Below are positions 53,377 through 60,662 of a stretch of DNA of 64,000 bases, in pieces. The DNA is from Flavobacterium sp. HBTb2-11-1 (lineage in GTDB: Bacteria; Bacteroidota; Bacteroidia; Flavobacteriales; Flavobacteriaceae): NCBI RefSeq assembly GCF_009826975.1, contig NZ_WUMO01000002.1, forward strand, positions 62,001-126,000, given 5' to 3'. The translations under genes and the position numbers were made by a program. Positions within the stretch are counted from its first letter, which is position 1; every line of letters begins with the position of its first letter. The notes beneath the pieces were generated by a model. That model made no database searches and had not been told where the DNA came from. It was given only the letters and a program-made list of their open reading frames with translations.

Positions 53377-53427
53377 GTTGTTGGTTGATGGTTATTGGTT
53401 GATGGCTAACAACTATCAACCAACAAC
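53377..53427. repeat. inverted repeat in the hisB-hisH spacer
   Basis: GTTGTTGGTTGAT (53377-53389) and ATCAACCAACAAC (53415-53427) are exact 13-bp arms around further GGTTGATGG copies. Confidence 0.75.
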
Positions 53428-53435
53428 CATAAACT

Positions 53436-54572
53436 TTAAAGCATCCCTTTCGTCGAAGGCAAAATCATTTTTTCTGTATCCCTTTTTACGGCTACTTTTA
53501 TGGCTTTTGCGAAAGCTTTAAAAATAGCTTCAATTTTGTGATGCTCGTTAATTCCTTCTGCTTTTATATTTAAGTTGGCTTTTGCGCCGTCTGTAAATGA
53601 TTTAAAGAAATGATAAAACATTTCTGTTGGCATTTTACCTACCATTTCGCGTTTGAATTCAGTTTCCCAAACAAGCCAGTTTCTTCCTCCAAAATCAATT
53701 GCAGCTTGTGCTAAACAATCATCCATTGGCAAACAGAAACCATAACGTTCTATTCCTAATTTATTTCCTAACGCTTTCGCGAAAACTTCTCCTAAGGCAA
53801 TTGCTGTATCTTCAATTGTATGGTGTTCATCGACTTCTAAATCGCCTTTTACTGTGATTTCTAAGTCCATTTGACCATGACGTGAGATTTGGTCTAACAT
53901 GTGGTCGAAAAACGCAATTCCGGTATCGATTTTACTTTTTCCTGTTCCGTCAAGATTCAGATTAATGTAAATATCAGTTTCGTTGGTTTTTCTTGTAATT
54001 GAGGCTGAACGCGCTTCTAATTTCAAAAACTCATAGATTTTCTTCCAATCCATTGTCTGTAAAACGATTGTTTCATTCAATTCTTCACGTTTAGATGAAA
54101 TTTCATTGCTTCCAATTCCATCCGTATCGTTCATGAAAATCGCTTTTGCACCAAGATTTTTAGCCAATTCTACATCTGTCAAACGATCACCTAAAACAAA
54201 AGAATTCGCCAAATCATATTCTGGATTATTCAAATATCTAGTCAGCATTCCGGTTCTTGGTTTGCGAGTTGGCGCATTTTCTTCTGGAAAAGTTCTGTCA
54301 ACGAAGATTTCATCAAAAACAACTCCTTCGTTTTCAAATGCTTTTAGAATAAAATTCTGCGTTGGCCAAAATGTATCTTCTGGAAAACTATCAGTTCCTA
54401 AGCCGTCCTGATTCGTTACCATTGCCAATTCGTAATCTAATTCAGCAGCAATTTTAGCCAAATATTGAAATGCTTTTGGATAAAACTCCAGTTTATCTAG
54501 GCTATCTAATTGATAATTTTCAGGTTCTAAAACAATCGTCCCGTCACGATCGATAAAAAGTACTTTTTTCAT
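53436..54572 (-). CDS. hisB: histidinol-phosphatase / imidazoleglycerol-phosphate dehydratase
   Basis: This 378-residue bifunctional protein has an N-terminal HAD phosphatase with the nucleophile region [12 protein letters not shown] (D8, D10) and [12 protein letters not shown]-terminal dehydratase starts near 190 with metal sites in [17 protein letters not shown] and [17 protein letters not shown]. The fusion is shared with E. coli and common in Bacteroidota. It carries out steps 6 and 8 of the pathway. Confidence 0.97.
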   Translation of the reverse strand: MKKVLFIDRDGTIVLEPENYQLDSLDKLEFYPKAFQYLAKIAAELDYELAMVTNQDGLGTDSFPEDTFWPTQNFILKAFENEGVVFDEIFVDRTFPEENAPTRKPRTGMLTRYLNNPEYDLANSFVLGDRLTDVELAKNLGAKAIFMNDTDGIGSNEISSKREELNETIVLQTMDWKKIYEFLKLEARSASITRKTNETDIYINLNLDGTGKSKIDTGIAFFDHMLDQISRHGQMDLEITVKGDLEVDEHHTIEDTAIALGEVFAKALGNKLGIERYGFCLPMDDCLAQAAIDFGGRNWLVWETEFKREMVGKMPTEMFYHFFKSFTDGAKANLNIKAEGINEHHKIEAIFKAFAKAIKVAVKRDTEKMILPSTKGML

Positions 54573-54585
54573 GGTTTATAGTTTG

Positions 54586-54618
54586 AGACCTAACAGGTTT
54601 TAAAAACCTGTTAGGTCT
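54586..54618. repeat. ACCTAACAGG palindrome in the hisC-hisB spacer
   Basis: AGACCTAACAGGTTTT and AAAACCTGTTAGGTCT are exact 16-bp arms with a single-base centre. It resembles the CCGACAGG palindrome at 47730-47754. On either strand it could act as a partial terminator. Confidence 0.75.
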
Positions 54619-54626
54619 GTCATAGT

Positions 54627-55673
54627 TTATAACAATTTCAATTCTCTAATAACAACCGCATTTTCTTCTTTTGTTCCTATTGTAAAACGAAGACAATTTT
54701 CACATAAGGGCTGTGTTGTTCTATTACGAATAACGATTCCCTTTTCGATTAACTGGTCGTATCTTTTGTTTGCGTCATCTACTTTTGCCAAGATAAAATT
54801 GGCTTCTGTTGGATACACTTTCTCAACAAAATTTACTTCAAGCAATACTTTAAGCAACTCTTCTCTTTGCTCAATAATAGAGGATATTTCTTGTTTAATT
54901 TTGTCAGAATCTTTTAAACGTTCTTTAGCTCTTTGCTGTGTTAATTCGTTTACGTTATAAGGCGGTTTGATTTTGTTTAAAATTGAAATCACTTCCTCAG
55001 AAGCGTAGCAAATTCCTAAACGTATTCCAGCTAAACCATAGGCTTTTGAAAGAGTTTGAGTAATCACTAAATTCGGATATTCGTCGATTTCTGTCAGCCA
55101 GCTTTCTTTATCTGAAAAATCAATATAGGCTTCATCAATTACCACTAAACCATTGAAGTTTTGAAGCAATTTCACTACGCTTTCATCAGAGAAAGAATTT
55201 CCCGTTGGATTGTTTGGCGAACACAAAAAGATAATTTTCGTGTTTTCATCAACCGCTTCTAGAATCTTTTCAACCTGAGGCTGAAAATCGGTTGAAAGCA
55301 AAACTTCTCTATTTTCTACTGCATTGATGTTTGCCAAAACTCCGTACATACCATATGTAGGCGGAAGCGAAATAACATTGTCTTTGTTAGGTTCACAAAA
55401 AGCTCTAAAAAGCAAATCTAAAACTTCATCACTTCCGTTTCCTAGCAAAATCTGACTTTGCTTTACTAAATTATTTTTAGCTAAAATCGCTTTAACCGAA
55501 TTCTGCTGTGGATCTGGATAACGATTTACACCATTCTGATACGGATTTTCATTGGCATCCAAAAAAATCATTTCTGCTGTATCAAAATCTTCAAACTCAT
55601 CTCTCGCAGAAGAATAGGGTTTTAACGATTTTACGTTTTCTCTTGTTATTGTGTTTATATCGAATATGTTCAT
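54627..55673 (-). CDS. hisC: histidinol-phosphate aminotransferase
   Basis: This 348-residue fold-type I PLP enzyme has ENPYQNGVNRYPDPQQ near the N-terminus, LLGNGSDEVLDLLFRAFCEP, FLCSPNNPTGN, VIDEAYIDFS and the PLP lysine in ITQTLSKAYGLAGIRLGICYA. The C-terminal RFTIGTKEEN contacts the substrate phosphate. It belongs to the HisC branch by context, lying between hisD and hisB. Confidence 0.96.
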   Translation of the reverse strand: MNIFDINTITRENVKSLKPYSSARDEFEDFDTAEMIFLDANENPYQNGVNRYPDPQQNSVKAILAKNNLVKQSQILLGNGSDEVLDLLFRAFCEPNKDNVISLPPTYGMYGVLANINAVENREVLLSTDFQPQVEKILEAVDENTKIIFLCSPNNPTGNSFSDESVVKLLQNFNGLVVIDEAYIDFSDKESWLTEIDEYPNLVITQTLSKAYGLAGIRLGICYASEEVISILNKIKPPYNVNELTQQRAKERLKDSDKIKQEISSIIEQREELLKVLLEVNFVEKVYPTEANFILAKVDDANKRYDQLIEKGIVIRNRTTQPLCENCLRFTIGTKEENAVVIRELKLL

Positions 55674-55679
55674 TTGTTG

Positions 55680-55767
55680 TTGTTTTTTGGACTATTAGAA
55701 ACAAGAAACAAGAGAAAAGACTTCTTATCTTACCCACTCAATATCTTTCTTCTTGCTTCTTTTCTCT
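55680..55767. repeat. AAGAAACAAG/CTTGCTTCTT imperfect inverted repeat
   Basis: The hisD-hisC spacer holds AAGAAACAAGAGAAAAGA followed by TCTTTCTTCTTGCTTCTTTTCTC. The two halves can pair imperfectly. It belongs to none of the other families seen. Confidence 0.5.
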
Positions 55768-55770
55768 TTC

Positions 55771-57054
55771 TTATTCTAAACTCTTTAATCTCAGCGTCAC
55801 AGCATTCTTATGCGCTTGTAACCCTTCGGCTTCAGCCATTAATTCTATAGCTTTTCCAATGTTTTGAATTCCTTTTTCTGAAATTTTCTGGAATGTCATT
55901 GATTTCATAAAACTGTCTAGATTTACACCGCTGTAATTCTTCGCATAACCATTTGTTGGCAATGTATGATTGGTTCCTGAAGCGTAATCTCCAGCACTTT
56001 CAGGCGTATAATTCCCTATGAAGACAGAACCTGCATTTACAATTCCGTTGCAATAGAAATCATCATATTCTGAACAAATTATAAAGTGCTCTGGGCCATA
56101 TTCATTGATTAAATCTAAAGCAATCTGATCATTTTCGACATAAATCAATTTTGAATTTTCAATTGCTTTTTCTGCAATCGCTTTTCTAGGAAGAACTTCC
56201 AATTGTGATTGAACTTCTTTTTCTACTTCTGAAATTAGTTTTTTTGAAGTCGAAACTAAAATTACCTGACTATCAGTTCCGTGTTCTGCTTGAGATAATA
56301 AATCTGACGCTACAAAAGCTGGAACCGCTGTATCATCAGCAACAATTAACAGTTCTGAAGGCCCTGCAGGCATATCAATTGCAACGCCAAATTGAGTTGC
56401 CAACTGTTTCGCAACCGTTACAAATTGATTTCCTGGTCCGAAAATCTTATATACTTTCGGAATTGATTGTGTCCCGAAAGTCATTCCTGCAATAGCTTGG
56501 ATTCCGCCAACTTTTAGAATTTTAGTCACTCCGCATAAATTCGCTGCGTATAAAATTGCCGGATTAATTTTTCCTTTTTTATCTGGCGGAGAACACAACA
56601 CAATTTCTTTGCAACCCGCGATTTCAGCAGGCACAGCCAACATTAAAACAGTCGAAAACAAAGGCGCTGTTCCTCCAGGAATATACAAACCGATTTTTTG
56701 AATTGGTCTTTTCTCCTGCCAGCAGTTTACTCCTTCAATAGTTTCAACAGAAATACGATCTGTTTTTTGAGCATTGTGAAATTTATAAATATTGTCTTTC
56801 GCTAATTCAATAGCTTCTTTCAGCTCGTTCGGAATCAAGCTAATCGCTTCTTCAATTTCTGCCTGCGAAACTTCATAATTGTCTTGAGAAATTCCGTCAA
56901 AAATCGAAGTGTATTTTGCAACAGCTTCATCTCCTTTTCTTTGAACTTCTTTGAAGATTTCTTTTACCGTAAGTTCTATATCGTCTACAGTTTTAGTCGG
57001 TCTTTTTAATATTTCTGACCAGATTTCTGGTTTTGGATCATCTATTTTATTCAT
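55771..57054 (-). CDS. hisD: histidinol dehydrogenase
   Basis: This 427-residue zinc enzyme oxidises histidinol to histidine in two steps. It has GLYIPGGTAPLFSTVLMLAVPAEIAGC, KVGGIQAIAGMTFGTQSIPKVYKIFGPGNQFV, DMPAGPSELLIVADD, SQAEHGTDSQV (zinc-ligand region), NEYGPEHFI and GDYASGTNHTLPT. The length is normal. The spacer to hisG carries CGCAAAG-type repeats. Confidence 0.97.
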   Translation of the reverse strand: MNKIDDPKPEIWSEILKRPTKTVDDIELTVKEIFKEVQRKGDEAVAKYTSIFDGISQDNYEVSQAEIEEAISLIPNELKEAIELAKDNIYKFHNAQKTDRISVETIEGVNCWQEKRPIQKIGLYIPGGTAPLFSTVLMLAVPAEIAGCKEIVLCSPPDKKGKINPAILYAANLCGVTKILKVGGIQAIAGMTFGTQSIPKVYKIFGPGNQFVTVAKQLATQFGVAIDMPAGPSELLIVADDTAVPAFVASDLLSQAEHGTDSQVILVSTSKKLISEVEKEVQSQLEVLPRKAIAEKAIENSKLIYVENDQIALDLINEYGPEHFIICSEYDDFYCNGIVNAGSVFIGNYTPESAGDYASGTNHTLPTNGYAKNYSGVNLDSFMKSMTFQKISEKGIQNIGKAIELMAEAEGLQAHKNAVTLRLKSLE

Positions 57055-57064
57055 AATATTTTAT

Positions 57065-57225
57065 ATTAAATTCCAAATTTTTAAAATCCCAAATTCTATT
57101 TTTTTGCCTAAATTTTATACCGCAAAGTGCGCAAGGTTTTATTATTCTCTTTGTCTTGAAAAACGCTAAGTTCGCAAAGCTACATCCGCGACTTGGAATT
57201 TGGATTTTTATAATTGGAATTTCTA
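57065..57225. repeat. mixed repeats in the hisG-hisD spacer
   Basis: The 174-bp spacer holds AATTCCAAATTTTTAAAATCCCAAATTC, then CGCAAAGTGCGCAAGG and AACGCTAAGTTCGCAAAG, then TTGGAATTTGGATTTTTATAATTGG. These are the same families as at 21560-21770 and 47760-47810. There is no gene. Confidence 0.65.
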
Positions 57226-57228
57226 TTT

Positions 57229-58086
57229 TTATAGTACCATTTTCTCAATTGGGCAAACTAGAATTCCTTCTGCTCCTACTTCTTTTAACTGATCTATTAC
57301 ATCCCAAAAAGTATCTTTGTCAATTACAGAGTGAACACTGCTCCAGCCTTCTTGCGCTAGCGGAAGAACCGTTAAACTTCTTAAAACTGGAAGGATTTTT
57401 CCAACTGCTTCAATTTTGTCATTTGGAACGTTCATTAAGATATATTTTGAATTTCTAGCTCTTAAAACAGCTTGAATTCTGAATTTTAAAGTATCAATGT
57501 GCTTCTGGATTTCTGGAGAAACTTTTGGTGAGACTGCCAAAACCGCCTCGCTTTTCAAAATGACTTCAACTTCTTTTAAGTTGTTTTTGAATAAAGTGCT
57601 TCCGCTTGAAACAATATCTACAATCGCATCTGCAAGACCAATATTAGGAGCAATTTCTACAGAACCAGAGATTTGGTGAATATCAACAGTTAGACCAAAT
57701 TTATTAAAATATTCGGTAACTGTATTTGGATAAGAGGTAGCAATTCGAAGATTAGCTAAATCTTGCACCGAATTGTATTCGAAGGTTTTAGGAACTGCTA
57801 CAGAAACTTTACATTTAGAGAACCCCAATTTCTGAACTACTTCAATTCCTTTCCCTTTTTCTACCAAAAGATTATCGCCAACGATGGCTAAATCTACTAC
57901 TCCATCGATTAAATATTGGGGAATATCTGAATTTCTTAGATATAAAACTTCAAGAGGAAAATTTGAAGCTTCAGCTTTTAACTGGTCTATTCCGTTGTTG
58001 ATTGAAATGCCGCAATCTTTTAAGATTTGAATGCTGTCTTCGTTTAAACGCCCAGATTTTTGAATTGCAATTTTTAAAGTACTCAT
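57229..58086 (-). CDS. hisG: ATP phosphoribosyltransferase, long form
   Basis: The start at 58086 gives MSTLKIAIQKSGRLNEDSIQILKDCG; a longer frame to 58161 would read through the attenuator hairpin. This 285-residue protein is the long HisG. It has the catalytic two-lobed domain (LDLAIVGDNLLVEKG-like segment, the phosphoribosyl loop in DIVSSGSTLFKNNLKEV) and a C-terminal ACT-like domain (about 210-285) that binds histidine. It needs no HisZ. It is the first gene of the operon and the target of feedback inhibition. Confidence 0.96.
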   Translation of the reverse strand: MSTLKIAIQKSGRLNEDSIQILKDCGISINNGIDQLKAEASNFPLEVLYLRNSDIPQYLIDGVVDLAIVGDNLLVEKGKGIEVVQKLGFSKCKVSVAVPKTFEYNSVQDLANLRIATSYPNTVTEYFNKFGLTVDIHQISGSVEIAPNIGLADAIVDIVSSGSTLFKNNLKEVEVILKSEAVLAVSPKVSPEIQKHIDTLKFRIQAVLRARNSKYILMNVPNDKIEAVGKILPVLRSLTVLPLAQEGWSSVHSVIDKDTFWDVIDQLKEVGAEGILVCPIEKMVL

Positions 58087-58139
58087 TTTTTTAGTTGTTT
58101 GTTGATTAATAGTTTGAGTACAAAGAGAGCTTGAATTAA

Positions 58140-58170
58140 AAAACCCGTTTGATGTACTCAAACGGGTTTT
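58140..58170 (-). terminator. attenuator terminator of the his operon
   Basis: On the minus strand AAAACCCGTTTGA and TCAAACGGGTTTT form a 13-bp stem with a 5-nt loop, followed by TTAATTC. It lies between the leader peptide and hisG. Confidence 0.9.
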
Positions 58171-58197
58171 AAAATATGATGATTTACATGCATACCA

Positions 58198-58257
58198 TTA
58201 ACACATCGCTTGAGAGCAATAATGTAAATGATGATGATGTAATTGAATTGAAATCAT
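58198..58257 (-). CDS. his operon leader peptide
   Basis: ATG at 58257 and TAA at 58200-58198 enclose 19 codons giving MISIQLHHHHLHYCSQAMC. Five of six consecutive codons from position 7 are His. ATTTACAT over the end of the His run (58229-58222) is complementary to ATGTAAAT at 58189-58182, between the stop codon and the terminator. This is the layout of ribosome-mediated attenuation known from the enterobacterial his operon. A clear antiterminator was not found, so details may differ. Confidence 0.9.
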   Translation of the reverse strand: MISIQLHHHHLHYCSQAMC

Positions 58258-58292
58258 GATTTGTTTTGTTTTTTACTTCTTTGATTCGGTTG

Positions 58293-58324
58293 CAAATATA
58301 CTAGATAAAATAATTAAAAAGCAA
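58293..58324 (-). promoter_or_regulatory. promoter of the his operon
   Basis: On the minus strand TTG (58324-58322), a 21-bp spacer and TATATTTG (58300-58293) match the Bacteroidota consensus. The leader peptide begins about 30 bp after the expected start of transcription. Confidence 0.7.
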
Positions 58325-58396
58325 TTTTTATTTTAACTTAACGATAGTTTATTGTTAAAAATCGTTTTGAAGGTCATTTTGGTTAATGATTTTGAA

Positions 58397-59797
58397 TTAC
58401 TTTAACGAATTATCATATTCGTCAAAAACTAGCAAAACTCGCGTACCTATACCAATTTCGCTTTCAATTTTAAACTTAATCTTAAGCAGATCTGTCATTC
58501 GTTTTACAATAAACAAACCAAGTCCGGTTCCTTTTATTTCTGAATGGTTTAAAGAATCTGATCTGAAAAACGGATTCAAAATAGATTCTAAATCCTTTTT
58601 TGCGATTCCAATTCCTTGATCTGAAATATTGCAGATAATTTTATCATTTTCTCTCGATAAGGAAATTCGAACTTCGCTATCAGGTTTTGAGTATTTTATG
58701 GCATTTGAGATTATATTTCGAAGAATTGTTACCGCTAAGTAATTATCGGAATAAATATAAAACTCTTCTGAAGCGTCTAAAATAACATTTACTAATCCTA
58801 GTTTAATTTTCTCTGTATTTAATTTCAATACATCTAAAACAACAGCATTTAAATAAACTTTTTCCTTAAGAATATTTTGTTTTTGATTCTCAAATCGAGC
58901 CATCATAAGCAGCTGATCTACAAGAGAATTCAAGTGATCAACTTCATTAATGCAGTAATTAATTTTTTCTTCGTATTCTTTGTTATCACGAGGTTTACGA
59001 ATCAATACTTCAAGTGTTCCTTTAATGACTGTCAACGGAGTTCTCAATTCATGAGAAGCATCAGATGTGAACTGTTTTTCGCGCTCTATCGCGTCTTCAA
59101 TTCGATTTAATAAATTATTAATCGTTTTAGAAAGCACAAATAATTCGTCTCTTGTTTTTGGAAGTGGAATTCGTGCTTTCAGATTGTCTTTTGTAATAAT
59201 CTTAGAAGTCTGAATAATATTATTTATCGGTTTGATGCTTCGTCCAGCATAAAATCTTGCTAAGAAAAAAAGAATCAAAAGAATGATTGGAAAAGTAATC
59301 AATAAGGTATCCATCAAATTATCCAATACTTTTGAAGAATCTGAAAGTGACATGGCAATAATCAAATACCCCACTTTTTTAGATTGTACCTGAAGCGGAA
59401 CTTGGATTTGACGAATTTTATTACCTAATAATTGTGCATCAAAAAGCTGAAAATGATCCTTATTTTCATGAAAAATGAGTTTTTCATTTTTTAAGTTGGG
59501 AGATTTTTCTATTATTTTTTTGTTTAGATCTAAAAACTGGACAAACACAGGATTTACATCAACAGAATTATGTTCTCTTTCCTCCCATTCTTCTGCATCC
59601 ATAAAAATAACCTTATCTTTTTCAATTTTTATTTCCCTCAGATGGTCTTGAACTTCTATGTTCAAATTTTCGTCTATATGATTGTAAACAGTCAGTTTTA
59701 CAATAAAATAAATAGCAGAAAAAACCGCCAAAACCAAAAGTCCGGTTCCTACGATATAATTTAATGCTATTCTGTCTTTAAAAGATAATGATGTCAT
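58397..59797 (-). CDS. sensor histidine kinase
   Basis: This 466-residue membrane kinase has a first membrane segment near 12-32, an extracytoplasmic loop of about 125 residues, a second segment near 165-185, HAMP (about 190-240), and HisKA with the phospho-accepting His in SDASHELRTPLTVIKGT. HATPase_c follows with NIISNAIKYSKPDSEV, DQGIGIAKKDLESI and GTGLGLFIVKRM. It follows its response regulator by 3 bp. The loop has an acidic stretch (DAEEWEEREHNS), which could bind cations; that is speculation. Confidence 0.93.
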   Translation of the reverse strand: MTSLSFKDRIALNYIVGTGLLVLAVFSAIYFIVKLTVYNHIDENLNIEVQDHLREIKIEKDKVIFMDAEEWEEREHNSVDVNPVFVQFLDLNKKIIEKSPNLKNEKLIFHENKDHFQLFDAQLLGNKIRQIQVPLQVQSKKVGYLIIAMSLSDSSKVLDNLMDTLLITFPIILLILFFLARFYAGRSIKPINNIIQTSKIITKDNLKARIPLPKTRDELFVLSKTINNLLNRIEDAIEREKQFTSDASHELRTPLTVIKGTLEVLIRKPRDNKEYEEKINYCINEVDHLNSLVDQLLMMARFENQKQNILKEKVYLNAVVLDVLKLNTEKIKLGLVNVILDASEEFYIYSDNYLAVTILRNIISNAIKYSKPDSEVRISLSRENDKIICNISDQGIGIAKKDLESILNPFFRSDSLNHSEIKGTGLGLFIVKRMTDLLKIKFKIESEIGIGTRVLLVFDEYDNSLK

Positions 59798-59800
59798 TTG

Positions 59801-60463
59801 TTAATCATTGGCAATATATCCAATGCCTCGGATGGTTTTGATATAGTCTTCTTCGATTTTAAGGTTGAGTTTTTTTCTAATGGCATTCATAAAAACATCA
59901 ATAACACCTGTATCATACTCAAAATTAATTTCCCAGACGTCTCGCAAAATCTGGTTTCTAGTACAGACTTTTCCTTTATGCTGTATTAAATAAGCTAGCA
60001 ATTCAAATTCGCGTTGGGTCAACGAAATTTCTTCATCACCTTTCAATACAATATGTCTGGACAAATCCATAGTAATATTTCCGAGAGTTAAGGTTTCAGT
60101 TTGTTTTTTATTTCTAAAGTGGACTTTAATTCGCTCTACCAATTCTTCAAAACTAAAGGGCTTTTTGATATAATCGTTGGCGCCAGCTTTTAGCCCTTCG
60201 ATAGTTTCTTGAACCGTATCTTTTGCAGTTAAAAAAATGATTGGAGTAAACTGATCTTTAACCCTAATACCTTTGCACAAATCTAGACCGTTTATTTTGG
60301 GCAACATCCAATCTAAAAGAATCAAATCAAATTTTTGCTCCTGAACCAATTCAAACCCCTTTGAACCGTCGGCGGCAGTAGTAATTTGATATCCTTCTTC
60401 TTGCAAACCTTGTTTTAGAAATTGAACAATTCCTACTTCGTCTTCAACTATTAAAATATGCAT
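59801..60463 (-). CDS. OmpR-family response regulator
   Basis: This 220-residue protein has a receiver domain with acidic pocket E7-D8, phospho-acceptor D51 in LILLDWMLPKINGLD and the KK-P switch in YIKKPFSFEEL. A winged-helix DNA-binding domain (about 125-220) has LTQREFELLAYLIQHKGKVCTRNQILRDVW. It is transcribed first in a regulator-kinase operon. The divergent sulfatase gene is preceded by TTAAG repeats at 11-bp intervals, the likely binding sites of this regulator. Confidence 0.95.
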   Translation of the reverse strand: MHILIVEDEVGIVQFLKQGLQEEGYQITTAADGSKGFELVQEQKFDLILLDWMLPKINGLDLCKGIRVKDQFTPIIFLTAKDTVQETIEGLKAGANDYIKKPFSFEELVERIKVHFRNKKQTETLTLGNITMDLSRHIVLKGDEEISLTQREFELLAYLIQHKGKVCTRNQILRDVWEINFEYDTGVIDVFMNAIRKKLNLKIEEDYIKTIRGIGYIAND

Positions 60464-60503
60464 TTATCGTATCTGATTAAAATTTGAATATCATTTTTCA
60501 ATT

Positions 60504-60523
60504 CAAAGATAGCTAATTTAGCT
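60504..60523 (-). promoter_or_regulatory. promoter region of the two-component operon
   Basis: On the minus strand TATCTTTG (60511-60504) is an exact -7 box, 41 bp before the ATG. A 13-bp palindrome AGCTAATTTAGCT (60511-60523) abuts it. Confidence 0.6.
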
Positions 60524-60567
60524 CTCAGAAATAATCCTTGCCATTAATAAAAGAAGGCAATCAACTT

Positions 60568-60646
60568 CTTAAGCAAACATTAAGTCAATGTTAAGTAAGG
60601 TAAAAGTGGAACTTAATCTGGCGTTAATCATTCGAAATTAATTTTG
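60568..60646 (+). promoter_or_regulatory. phased TTAAG/TTAAT repeats and -7 box upstream of the sulfatase gene
   Basis: TTAAG begins at 60569, 60580 and 60591, and TTAAT at 60613 and 60624, all in an 11-bp register; the slot at 60602 reads AAAAG. The first three have the form CTTAAG-N5-ATTAAG-N5-GTTAAG, like a PmrA/QseB-type box. The exact -7 element TAATTTTG lies at 60639-60646, right after the last repeat. OmpR-type dimers bind such direct repeats on one face of DNA, which suggests activation by the adjacent regulator. Confidence 0.75.
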
Positions 60647-60662
60647 TAAAAAAATAAGTCCG

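Noticed and set aside
58087..58161. N-terminal extension of hisG
   Set aside because: It reads through the his terminator hairpin; the family start MSTLKIAIQKSGRL is at 58086.
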